DNA from: Casimicrobiaceae bacterium
GTDB taxonomy: Bacteria; Pseudomonadota; Gammaproteobacteria; Burkholderiales; Casimicrobiaceae
Reading direction: 5' to 3'
DNA length: 6,687 nt
Assembly (NCBI GenBank): GCA_955652025.1
Contig: CATPAO010000310.1
Location: 1-6,687, forward strand
Positions 1-6,270 of this stretch are shown here, piece by piece. A program made the translations under genes and the position numbers. Position 1 is the stretch's first letter; the number at the start of each line of letters is the position of its first letter. The notes below the pieces were generated by a model. The model was not told where the DNA came from. It was given only the letters and a program-made list of their open reading frames with translations, and made no database searches.

Positions 1-258
1 CTGCAGATCAGCAAGGCCGAGCAATATCGGCGCTTCAAGGCGCGGGAAAAAACTTCGTTCAAGCGCTTCAAGATCACACCCGACGATTGGCGCAATCGCG
101 CCAAGTGGAGCGCGTACGAGCACGCCGTCGCCGACATGGTCGATCGCACGTCGTCCGAGCTCGCGCCGTGGACGCTCATCGAGGCCGAGGACAAGTATTT
201 CGCCCGCATCAAGATACTAAAAACGATCGTGCGGCGCCTCGAGGCGGCCGTGAATTGA
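1..258 (+). CDS. ppk2: Polyphosphate kinase 2 (PPK2), C-terminal part
   Basis: The first 85 codons read in frame 1 up to the TGA at 256-258; the gene begins before the window. PPK2 enzymes move phosphate between inorganic polyphosphate and nucleoside mono- or diphosphates in the cytoplasm. The visible part matches the family's C-terminal third. It has the lid-type basic stretch (RRFKAREKTSFKRFKI, residues 10-25 of the fragment), then DDWRNRAKW, an AYEHAVADM helix, the RTSSELAPWTLIEAEDK segment, and a final basic helix (RIKILKTIVRRLEAAVN). The Walker A and B motifs that would fix the subclass (polyP-dependent ADP-forming, ATP-forming or AMP phosphotransferase) lie upstream and cannot be seen, so substrate preference is open. 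It ends 5 bp before the hydrolase start, so the two may be cotranscribed. Family assignment is from recognised sequence pattern, not a search. Confidence 0.9.
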   Translation: MQISKAEQYRRFKAREKTSFKRFKITPDDWRNRAKWSAYEHAVADMVDRTSSELAPWTLIEAEDKYFARIKILKTIVRRLEAAVN

Positions 259-263
259 ACCCG

Positions 264-1253
264 ATGCGCGACGAATCCGGCGCGCCGGCGCCCTCCCCTT
301 ACCGCGCGCCGGCGTGGCTGCCCGGCGGGCACGCGCAAACCATCTGGCCGTACCTGCTGCGCCGCCCGGCCGTTGCGTCGCGGCGCGAGCGGGTCGAGAT
401 CGGCGACGGCGACTATTGGGACTTCGATTGGACGACCGCGCCGACGCCTCCGTCCGCGCCGCTCGTCGTGCTGTTCCATGGGCTTGAGGGCAATACCAAC
501 TCGCACTATGCGCGGGCGCTGCTCGCCCACCTCGTGCGGATCGGCTGGCGCGGCGTCGTTCCGCATTTTCGCGGCTGCAGCGGCGAGCCGAATCGCCTTC
601 CGCGCGCCTACCACTCCGGCGATCACGCCGAAGTCACGGGAATGCTCGTCGCGATACGCGCGCGCGTCTCGCCCGAAACGACGCTGTACGCCGTTGGCGT
701 CTCGCTGGGCGGCTCGGCGCTCCTCAACTGGCTCGGGCGCGCGCGACGCGACGCGGCGTCAACGCTCACGGCCGCGGCCGCCGTGTCCACACCGCTCGAT
801 TTGACCGCGGCCGGCACTTCGATCGGCCAGGGTGCCAATCGCATCTACGCACAATCGTTTCTGTATACGCTCAAGCCCAAAGCGCTGGCGATGGCGGCGC
901 GCTTTCCGGGGCTCCTCGATGCCGCGAAGATCCGCGCCGCACGTTCGATGTGGATGTTCGACGATGTCGTCACCTCACCATTGCATGGTTTTGCCAGTGT
1001 CGACGATTACTGGTCCCGCGCATCGGCCAAGCCCTGGCTCGCCGCCGTCGCAGTGCCGACGCTCGTCCTGAATGCGCGCAACGATCCGTTCGTCCCGGCC
1101 GCGTCGTTGCCCGGATCGCCCGAAGTCTCTACCGCGGTCACGCTGGAGCAGCCCGCGGAAGGCGGACACGCGGGATTTCTAGCCGGTCCGGCGCCGGGAA
1201 ATCTCGATTGGCTGCCGCAACGACTCGTGTCTTTTTTTGCGCATGGCGTGTAG
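264..1253 (+). CDS. yheT: Alpha/beta hydrolase of the YheT family
   Basis: A 329-residue cytoplasmic alpha/beta-hydrolase, normal length for the YheT/COG0429 group, whose physiological substrate is generally unknown (probably an ester or thioester). Family hallmarks: the N-terminal WLPGGHAQTIWPYLLRR signature (residues 18-34), the oxyanion-side HGLEGNTNSHYAR (72-84), HFRGCSGEPNRLPRAYHSGD (101-120), and the nucleophile elbow GVSLGGS with Ser147. Asp274 (in NARNDPFVP) and His302 (in GGHAGFL) complete a plausible Ser-Asp-His triad. The frame is open back to base 87, but that part overlaps ppk2 and reads as arginine-rich out-of-frame sequence, so I place the start at the ATG at 264, just after the ppk2 stop. 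No good Shine-Dalgarno is visible (only GAGGCGG at 241-247, rather far), so translation may depend on coupling to ppk2. Confidence 0.9.
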   Translation: MRDESGAPAPSPYRAPAWLPGGHAQTIWPYLLRRPAVASRRERVEIGDGDYWDFDWTTAPTPPSAPLVVLFHGLEGNTNSHYARALLAHLVRIGWRGVVPHFRGCSGEPNRLPRAYHSGDHAEVTGMLVAIRARVSPETTLYAVGVSLGGSALLNWLGRARRDAASTLTAAAAVSTPLDLTAAGTSIGQGANRIYAQSFLYTLKPKALAMAARFPGLLDAAKIRAARSMWMFDDVVTSPLHGFASVDDYWSRASAKPWLAAVAVPTLVLNARNDPFVPAASLPGSPEVSTAVTLEQPAEGGHAGFLAGPAPGNLDWLPQRLVSFFAHGV

Positions 1254-1282
1254 TGCGCGCGCTCGTCGAACTCGCCTGCCGG

Positions 1283-1288
1283 TATCAT
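1283..1288 (+). promoter_or_regulatory. Possible -10 element upstream of algC
   Basis: In the 77-bp gap between the hydrolase and algC, TATCAT matches the sigma70 -10 consensus at five of six positions, about 45 bp ahead of the algC start. No convincing -35 hexamer lies 16-18 bp upstream. It would give algC and the following gene a promoter of their own, but the single-hexamer evidence is weak. Confidence 0.3.
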
Positions 1289-1330
1289 GCCGACCGCGGC
1301 ACTCGACTGACTCCTGAGACCTTAGCTCCG

Positions 1331-2704
1331 ATGCCTGTCGCTCCCGAAATCTTCAAGGCCTACGACATTCGCGGCATCGTCGACAAGACGCTGACCCCGG
1401 ACGTGGTGCGCGCCGTCGGTCGAGCGCTTGGCAGCCTCGCCCGCGAGCGCGACTGCGACACGATCGCAATCGGCCGCGACGGCCGTCTGTCGGGGCCGGA
1501 GCTTTGCGGCGCACTCGGCGATGGCATTCGCGCGGCCGGCACCCATGTCGTCGACCTCGGCATGGTCGCGACACCGATGACCTATTTCGCCGCAATCCAC
1601 TTGCACACCCGCTGCAGCGTGATGGTGACCGGCAGCCACAACCCGCCCGATTACAACGGGCTCAAGATGGTGATCGCGGATCGCACGCTGTCCGGCGCCG
1701 ATATTCAAGACGTGCGGGAACGGATCGAGCGCGGCCAATTCTCCGTGGGCGCCGGAAGCTATCGCACGCACGACATCGGTCCGGCGTACATGGATCGGAT
1801 CGTCGGCGATGTCAAGCTTGCGCGGCCGATAAGAATCGCAATCGATTGCGGCAACGGCGTCGGCGGCGCGTTCGCACCGGAATTGTTCCGCCGGCTTGGC
1901 TGTAGCGTGGTCCCGTTGTTTTGCGACGTCGATGGGCATTTTCCGAATCATCATCCGGACCCGTCGCAGCCGAAGAACCTGCAGGATCTCATCGCGTGCG
2001 TGCGGCGCGACAACCTGGAGTTGGGTCTCGCGTTCGACGGCGACGCCGATCGACTGGGCGTCGTCACGCGCGACGGCCACGTCATCTTCCCCGATCGTCA
2101 ACTGATGTTGTTTGCGGCGGATATGTTGTCGCGCAATCCCGGTGCAACGGTGATCTACGACGTCAAATCGACGCGCAATCTCGGGCCCTGGATCGAGCGC
2201 CATGGCGGTACGCCGCTGCTGTGGAAGACCGGGCATTCGCTGATCAAGGCGAAGATGAAGGAGACCGGCGCTGCACTCGCGGGAGAGATGAGCGGCCACA
2301 CGTTTTTCAGCGAGCGCTGGTATGGCTTTGACGATGGCATGTACGCCGGCGCGCGGCTGCTCGAGATCCTGGCACGCGGCCCCGATCCGTCTGCCGTGCT
2401 CGATGCGCTGCCCGATGCGCTGTCGACGCCCGAGCTCAACCTCGCCTGCGCGGAAGGCGAGCAGCATGCACTGATCGAAGGTTTGCGACACAGTGTGGAA
2501 TTTCCGGGTGCGCTGCGCGTCATCCGCATCGACGGCTTGCGTGTCGAGTACGCCGACGGGTTCGGCCTGGCGCGCGCGTCGAACACGACACCTGTGATCG
2601 TGCTGCGTTTCGAAGCGGAAGACGCGGCGGCGCTGAAGCGGATCCAGGACGATTTTCGGCGCGTGCTTTCCGCCGCGAAACCGGGCGCCACGCTCCCCTT
2701 TTAG
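1331..2704 (+). CDS. algC: Phosphomannomutase/phosphoglucomutase (AlgC type)
   Basis: A 457-residue alpha-D-phosphohexomutase that interconverts 6-phospho and 1-phospho sugars (mannose, glucose) through a phosphoserine and a glucose/mannose 1,6-bisphosphate intermediate, feeding GDP-mannose and UDP-glucose for LPS and exopolysaccharide. The four domains show their motifs in order: IFKAYDIRG near the N-terminus (7-15), the phosphoserine loop TGSHNPPDYNG with Ser102, the metal-binding DGDADR (236-241), the sugar-specificity loop GEMSGH (318-323), and the phosphate-binding loop RASNTTP (415-421). Length and wording follow Pseudomonas AlgC (about 463 residues) closely; the metal loop has Ala239 where AlgC has Gly. 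The frame is open upstream to 950, but that part overlaps the hydrolase, so ATG 1331 is chosen because MPVAPEIFKAYDIRG matches the family N-terminus. No clear Shine-Dalgarno precedes it. It abuts the threonine ammonia-lyase gene with no gap. Confidence 0.95.
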   Translation: MPVAPEIFKAYDIRGIVDKTLTPDVVRAVGRALGSLARERDCDTIAIGRDGRLSGPELCGALGDGIRAAGTHVVDLGMVATPMTYFAAIHLHTRCSVMVTGSHNPPDYNGLKMVIADRTLSGADIQDVRERIERGQFSVGAGSYRTHDIGPAYMDRIVGDVKLARPIRIAIDCGNGVGGAFAPELFRRLGCSVVPLFCDVDGHFPNHHPDPSQPKNLQDLIACVRRDNLELGLAFDGDADRLGVVTRDGHVIFPDRQLMLFAADMLSRNPGATVIYDVKSTRNLGPWIERHGGTPLLWKTGHSLIKAKMKETGAALAGEMSGHTFFSERWYGFDDGMYAGARLLEILARGPDPSAVLDALPDALSTPELNLACAEGEQHALIEGLRHSVEFPGALRVIRIDGLRVEYADGFGLARASNTTPVIVLRFEAEDAAALKRIQDDFRRVLSAAKPGATLPF

Positions 2705-3910
2705 ATGATCACGCTCGCCGACGTCATCGCAGCCCGCGACCGGATCGCCGGCGGCATTTACGAATCGCCGTGCGTCGAGTCGATTCCCCTGTCGCAACTC
2801 ACCGGCGCGCGGATTCATTGCAAGCTCGATTATTTGCAGCGAACCGGCAGCTTCAAGGAGCGGGGCGCGCGCAACGCGCTGCTGCAAATGTCTGTCGAGC
2901 AGCGCAAACGGGGCGTCATCGCCGCCTCGGCGGGCAACCACGCGCTGGGTGTCGCGTACCACGGCAGCCTGCTCGGCATTCCGGTCACGGTCGTGATGCC
3001 GAAATTCGCGGCGTTGATCAAGGTCACCAACTGCCGCCAATTGGGCGCGCGCGTCGTGCTGCATGGTGCCGACCTGACCGAGGCCCGCGCCGAAGCGGAA
3101 CTGATCGCCGCGCGCGACGGGCTCACGTTCATACACCCGTTCGACAACGCGCACGTGGTGGCCGGCCAAGGCACGATCGCACTCGAAATTCTCGAGCAGA
3201 CGCCCGGTGTCGACGCGATCGTCGTGCCGGTCGGCGGCGGCGGGCTGCTCGCGGGGATCGGGACGGTCGTCGACGCGATGCGTCCTGACGTCGAGCTTGT
3301 GGGCGTCGAGCCCGCGCACGCCGCTTGTTTGTCGGCCGCGCTCGCCGCCGGTGCGCCGGTATTGGTCCAAGTCTCAACCACGCTCGCCGATGGCCTCGCG
3401 GTTTCGCTTGCAGGTGCGACGCCGTTCGAAATCCTGCAGCGCGTCGTCGATCGCGTCGTCACCGTCGACGAAGCGGCGATCGCGCTTGCGATATTGCGAT
3501 TGATCGAGCTGGAGAAAAGCGTCGTCGAGGGCGCGGGCGCAGCACCGCTTGCTGCGTTCCTCGGCGGCAAGCTCGATCACCTCATGGGCCGAAACGTCGT
3601 GCTGGTGTTGGCCGGAGGCAACATCGACCTGACGATGCTCGACCGCGTGATCGAAGTCGGTCTGGTCGCCGACGGGCGCCTTTCGCGCCTTACCGTTTCG
3701 ATCTCCGATCGGCCCGGCGGACTCGCGCGGTTGGCCGAAGTGATCGCGTCGACGGGCGCGTCGATCAAAGAAATCATCCACGACCGCGCGTTCTCGGGAC
3801 CGGACCTCTCGGCGGTGCGCGTCGTTTGCGTCGTCGAGACGACTGGACACGAGCATGTCGCCGAATTGCACCGCGCGCTCGCCGCGGCGGGCGTTGCGAT
3901 CGTCGGGTGA
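2705..3910 (+). CDS. ilvA: Threonine ammonia-lyase, medium form with C-terminal ACT domain
   Basis: A 401-residue PLP-dependent fold-type II enzyme that deaminates threonine (often also serine) to 2-oxobutyrate and ammonia. Visible: the PLP lysine Lys51 in GSFKERGA, the substrate/cofactor loop SAGNHALG (75-82), the phosphate-cradle GGGGLLAG (177-184), the C-terminal AGGNID (303-308), and an ACT domain from about residue 326 (LSRLTVSISDRPGGLARLAEVI). One catalytic domain plus one ACT domain marks the ~400-residue medium form, not the ~500-residue biosynthetic IlvA with two ACT-like domains. It may therefore be catabolic or a second isozyme, and the symbol names the family only. Residue 303 is Ala where the family usually has Ser or Cys contacting the PLP ring nitrogen. 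The ATG follows the algC TAG immediately, and the preceding bases show no Shine-Dalgarno, suggesting translational coupling to algC. Confidence 0.93.
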   Translation: MITLADVIAARDRIAGGIYESPCVESIPLSQLTGARIHCKLDYLQRTGSFKERGARNALLQMSVEQRKRGVIAASAGNHALGVAYHGSLLGIPVTVVMPKFAALIKVTNCRQLGARVVLHGADLTEARAEAELIAARDGLTFIHPFDNAHVVAGQGTIALEILEQTPGVDAIVVPVGGGGLLAGIGTVVDAMRPDVELVGVEPAHAACLSAALAAGAPVLVQVSTTLADGLAVSLAGATPFEILQRVVDRVVTVDEAAIALAILRLIELEKSVVEGAGAAPLAAFLGGKLDHLMGRNVVLVLAGGNIDLTMLDRVIEVGLVADGRLSRLTVSISDRPGGLARLAEVIASTGASIKEIIHDRAFSGPDLSAVRVVCVVETTGHEHVAELHRALAAAGVAIVG

Positions 3911-3918
3911 GGAACCAG

Positions 3919-4344
3919 TCAGTACGGGACGCCGAATCGCCGGTAGACAAACCCGAGCAACCATGCGGGACCGATCAGCAAGAACTTGATGTCCTCGAAG
4001 AACGAGGGCTTCTTGCCTTCGATCCGGTGCCCGATGAACTGGCCGATCCAGGCGATGACGAACACGATGACCGCGATCGTCAGCACATGGCCCCCCAGTT
4101 GCGCGAGCGGCAGAATCATGAGTGCTGCGACCGCAAGCATCCCGACGGCGATCGGCAACGACAGCCCTGCGTAGAATGCGACGGCAAGCGCGATCGTCGC
4201 GTAGGCGGCCAGCGGCGTCCACGCCCAGAGCGCGGCAAGCAGGCTCCAGGTGATCAACGGCACGCAAATCCAGTGGATCGTCTTGTTCGTCGGATTGTGG
4301 TGCGATTCGCCGTAGCGGGCGAACAGCAGGTCGATCTTGCGCAT
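3919..4344 (-). CDS. Mpo1-like (DUF962) integral membrane protein
   Basis: A complete 141-residue protein of the DUF962/Mpo1-like family. Hallmarks: the N-terminal YGESHHNPTNKTIHWICVP (His15, His16, His24) and the C-terminal GQFIGHRIEGKKPSFFEDIK (101-120, His106), followed by a last hydrophobic stretch (LLIGPAWLLGFVY). Between them lie about four membrane segments (roughly 26-43, 46-62, 64-81, 86-105). The yeast homologue Mpo1 is an Fe(II)-dependent ER dioxygenase that alpha-oxidises 2-hydroxy fatty acids from phytosphingosine breakdown, and the conserved histidines are its proposed metal ligands. The bacterial substrate is unknown. The ATG at 4344 is preceded on the minus strand by GAGG (plus-strand 4351-4354) at a 6-base spacing. 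The 3' end faces the threonine ammonia-lyase gene across only 8 bp, with no room for a separate terminator. It is divergent from the TAXI receptor gene. Confidence 0.88.
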   Translation of the reverse strand: MRKIDLLFARYGESHHNPTNKTIHWICVPLITWSLLAALWAWTPLAAYATIALAVAFYAGLSLPIAVGMLAVAALMILPLAQLGGHVLTIAVIVFVIAWIGQFIGHRIEGKKPSFFEDIKFLLIGPAWLLGFVYRRFGVPY

Positions 4345-4361
4345 GCGAGGCCTCGAGACGT

Positions 4362-4390
4362 CTGGCAGGTGCGGATGCTCTCACTATAAT
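4362..4390 (+). promoter_or_regulatory. Sigma70-type promoter for the TAXI receptor gene
   Basis: CTGGCA (4362-4367; four of six matches to TTGACA), a 17-bp spacer, then a perfect TATAAT (4385-4390). Transcription would start near 4397, giving a leader of about 43 bases before the ATG at 4440. On the opposite strand the same bases read TATAGT (4388 to 4383), a possible -10 for the divergent Mpo1-like gene, but its -35 match (TTCCTG at 4411-4406) is poor. Confidence 0.65.
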
Positions 4391-4424
4391 CGCCACCAAC
4401 CCGCTCAGGAATGGCTAGCGGTGC

Positions 4425-4431
4425 AAAGGAG
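4425..4431 (+). promoter_or_regulatory. Strong ribosome binding site for the TAXI receptor
   Basis: AAAGGAG lies 8 bases ahead of the ATG at 4440. It is the best Shine-Dalgarno in the window and fixes this start: the protein then begins with a well-formed signal peptide. Confidence 0.85.
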
Positions 4432-4439
4432 AACGCGCG

Positions 4440-5396
4440 ATGTCAAGACGCGACGCGACACGGTTTCCGTTGTGGTTGATCGCCGCACTGGCCGCGACGT
4501 CGTCCATTGGAGCCGAGACGTCCATCAACGTGCTCGCCGGCGGTACCGGCGGCGTCTACTATCCGCTCGGCGTCGCACTGGCCGATGCGATCGGCAGAAC
4601 GATGCCCGGCATTAAGGCATCGGTGCAGGCGACCAAGGGCTCGGTCGAGAACCTCAACCTCCTCCTGGCAGGCCGAGGCGAAATTGCGTTTACGCTCGGC
4701 GATGCGCTGTCCGATGCGTGGAAGGGCAACGAGGATGCGGGCTTCAAAACGCCGCTCAAGAAGCTCCGCGGGATCGCCGCGATCTATCCGAACTATATAC
4801 AGATCGTTGCGCGCGCAGACACGGGGATCAAAAGCCTCGCGGATCTGAAGGGCAAGCGGGTGTCGGTCGGCGCGCCAAATTCCGGCACCGAGCTGAACGC
4901 GCGCGCGATCTTCGCGGCCGCCGGACTCGCCTACAAGGACCTCGGCAAGGTCGAATATTTTCCGTTCGGCGAGTCTGTCGAGCTCATGAAGGACCGGCGA
5001 CTCGACGCGACGCTACAATCGGCGGGGCTGGGCGTATCAGGGCTCCGCTATCTCGCGACGTCGGTCGACGTCGTGATCGTGCCGATCCCGGTCGACGTCA
5101 TCAAAAAAACTCGTGATCCTGCCTATTTGGCCGCGACGATTCCAGCCAACACCTACCGCGGGCAAACTGCTGATGTTCCTGCAGCCGCGGTGCAGAATTA
5201 CCTCGTCACGCAGGACGGGGTCAGCAACGAGATCGCCTACGGCATGACCAAGGCACTGTGGACGAATCTGGGCCCGCTGACCGCCGCGCACGCCGCGGCC
5301 AAGGCGATCGACCCGAAACGCGCGCTGGAAGGCATGCCAGTGCCGCTGCACCCCGGTGCGGCAAAATACTATAGAGAAGTCGGGATTCTGAAGTGA
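4440..5396 (+). CDS. TAXI-family TRAP transporter solute-binding receptor
   Basis: A complete 318-residue periplasmic receptor of the TAXI family, which delivers small organic anions (some members bind glutamate or 2-oxoglutarate) to a TRAP permease driven by an ion gradient. It starts with a signal peptide: basic MSRRDATRF, hydrophobic PLWLIAALAAT, and probable cleavage around residues 24-25 (SSIGA). Family motifs follow: VLAGGTGGVYYPLG (31-44), TKGSVENLNLL (65-75), the GKRVSVGAPNSGTE loop (138-151), and the closing VPLHPGAAKYYREVGILK. Length is normal and the frame intact. It has its own promoter and strong RBS, so it is probably expressed. No working permease is in this window. The only permease sequence nearby is the broken minus-strand gene downstream, pointing toward it. 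The substrate cannot be read from the sequence. Confidence 0.93.
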   Translation: MSRRDATRFPLWLIAALAATSSIGAETSINVLAGGTGGVYYPLGVALADAIGRTMPGIKASVQATKGSVENLNLLLAGRGEIAFTLGDALSDAWKGNEDAGFKTPLKKLRGIAAIYPNYIQIVARADTGIKSLADLKGKRVSVGAPNSGTELNARAIFAAAGLAYKDLGKVEYFPFGESVELMKDRRLDATLQSAGLGVSGLRYLATSVDVVIVPIPVDVIKKTRDPAYLAATIPANTYRGQTADVPAAAVQNYLVTQDGVSNEIAYGMTKALWTNLGPLTAAHAAAKAIDPKRALEGMPVPLHPGAAKYYREVGILK

Positions 5397-6035
5397 CGCA
5401 TCCCCCGACGCGGCTCGCCGCGGGTTCCGAACGCGCCCATTGCCGCTCTCGTGCCGGCACCGGCCGGCGCAGCTTCTGCCACGCGGCCACGGCGAGGACA
5501 CGCGTGATGCCGACCAGGTCCGCCGCCGACGAACGCGTACAACAGAAAGCTGACGACGACGCCCGTGATGATCCAGCCCGACGTCCGGCGGCAAGCCAGC
5601 AACAGCAGCACGAATACGACGCCGAACGCAACGTCAGCGCTGTCGGGCGTGGTGTCGCGGTCCCAGAAATCGTGGCCGCCCGCGAGCCGAGGGACGATCG
5701 TCGCAACGCCCGCCACCGCGCAGGCAACGTCCCACCCCATCCGGCGATTTCGGTAACGCGCGCCGATCGGGAACAGCAGGAACACGAGCGGCAGCACGAA
5801 AACCGACGCGCACCGGCCGCAATACCTGCGCGGGCACGATGTCGACGCCGGCCCAGAGGTGGAACAGGCTCATCACGACCAGCAGTGCCGTCGTGATGTC
5901 GCCGAGCCAGCCGCGGAATCGGTTGACTGCGCCGTCTTCCTCCTCGATAAAGGCCTCGGCCTTCTTGAGCTGCTCGTCACTGACGGTGCCGTCGTCGACG
6001 ACGACCGCCGGAGCCGAGTTCGGCGGCGCGGTCAT
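5397..6035 (-). pseudogene. Broken fused 4TM/12TM TRAP permease (frameshift plus internal deletion)
   Basis: Remnant of the TRAP permease that partners TAXI receptors; intact fused permeases are roughly 650-700 residues. The start ATG is 6035-6033. The first ~79 residues are sound (charged DEQLKKAEAFIEEEDGAVNRF, then the membrane segment ALLVVMSLFHLWAGVDIVP, then VLRPVRVGF). In an A4 run at 5799-5802 (T4 on the coding strand) one extra base shifts the frame. The protein continues in the next frame as VLPLVFLLFPIGARYRNR, then GHDFWDRDTTP, FGVVFVLLLLACRRTSGW and VVVSFLLYAFVGG, all typical of the N-terminal 4TM part. Homology stops at 5521-5530 (GGCGGCG), where the frame changes again to DLVGITRVLAVAAWQKLRR, which resembles the family's C-terminal tail. 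About 170 residues of the N-terminal part survive, so the transport core is missing. The lower boundary is approximate because the original stop codon is not identifiable. Confidence 0.82.
5409..5422 (+). other. Short GC hairpin after the TAXI receptor
   Basis: CGCGG, loop CTCG, CCGCG, located 13 bases past the receptor stop. A 5-bp stem without a following T-run is not a standard intrinsic terminator. It may only assist termination, or be chance in GC-rich DNA. Confidence 0.2.
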
Positions 6036-6114
6036 CGCACGTCGCCGAATTCAATGACGGGCGATTCAGGCCGCCGACGCGATGATTGTGTCGCGATCAT
6101 CGCGCGGCTCTCGC

Positions 6115-6177
6115 TTAGTTGACCTTGATGCCGTGTTCCTCGAAGTATTTCTTTGCGCCGGGATGCGACGCGTGCGA
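6115..6177 (-). pseudogene. C-terminal remnant of a second TAXI receptor
   Basis: Minus-strand reading from 6177 to the TAA at 6117-6115 gives SHASHPGAKKYFEEHGIKVN. This aligns without gaps to the end of the intact receptor (LHPGAAKYYREVGILK) and to TAXI C-termini generally. Upstream in the same frame (beyond about 6180) the sequence becomes an arginine-rich run unlike the family, so all but the last ~17-20 codons have been lost. It lies 79 bp ahead of the permease remnant on the same strand, the usual receptor-permease order, so it is the receptor of that lost operon and not a stray copy of the intact gene. It is too short to be found as an ORF. No start codon or function is inferred. Confidence 0.72.
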
Positions 6178-6270
6178 GTACTGCCGTCGCGCCTGATTGC
6201 AATGTCGCCGGAGTCTAGCGGAAATCGCGACCCCGGATTCGCTTGCCGATCGTTGGGCTTCGGCGAGTTG
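6178..6270. other. Spacer between receptor remnant and Nudix gene, no gene seen
   Basis: No coding pattern on either strand. On the minus strand TAGACT (plus-strand 6217-6212) could be a relic -10 of the lost TAXI operon, but no -35 supports it. One end of the deletion that removed the receptor body must lie at or near the left side of this stretch. Confidence 0.35.

Noticed and set aside
87..263. N-terminal extension of the YheT hydrolase frame
   Set aside because: It overlaps the ppk2 coding region and reads as arginine-rich out-of-frame sequence; the family N-terminus fits ATG 264.
950..1330. N-terminal extension of the AlgC frame
   Set aside because: It lies inside the hydrolase gene in another frame and has no similarity to the mutase family; MPVAPEIFKAYDIRG at 1331 is the normal start.
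1322..3370. A 682-codon open frame on the minus strand across the mutase and ammonia-lyase genes
   Set aside because: Antisense to two well-recognised enzymes; the translation is rich in Arg, Asp, His and Gln with no family motif, as expected from the GC-rich third codon positions of the real genes.
3325..4389. Plus-strand open frame of 354 codons across the lyase end and the Mpo1-like gene
   Set aside because: Composition is Arg/Asp/Gln-rich noise, it is opposite a clear membrane protein, and it has no domain.
5400..5475. Several GC palindromes considered as terminators or attachment sites
   Set aside because: Stems are 4-5 bp, without T-runs or matching repeats elsewhere; such palindromes are frequent by chance in this GC-rich sequence.
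5393..5896. Plus-strand open frame of 167 codons downstream of the TAXI receptor
   Set aside because: It is antisense to the permease pseudogene, whose minus-strand translation shows real membrane-protein homology; the plus-strand product is Arg/Gln/Asp-rich with no recognisable feature.
5797..6035. Two separate small membrane proteins (a split DctQ-like subunit) in place of a pseudogene
   Set aside because: The two pieces join seamlessly as one protein with a one-base change, the second has no ribosome binding site, and the transport core is absent.
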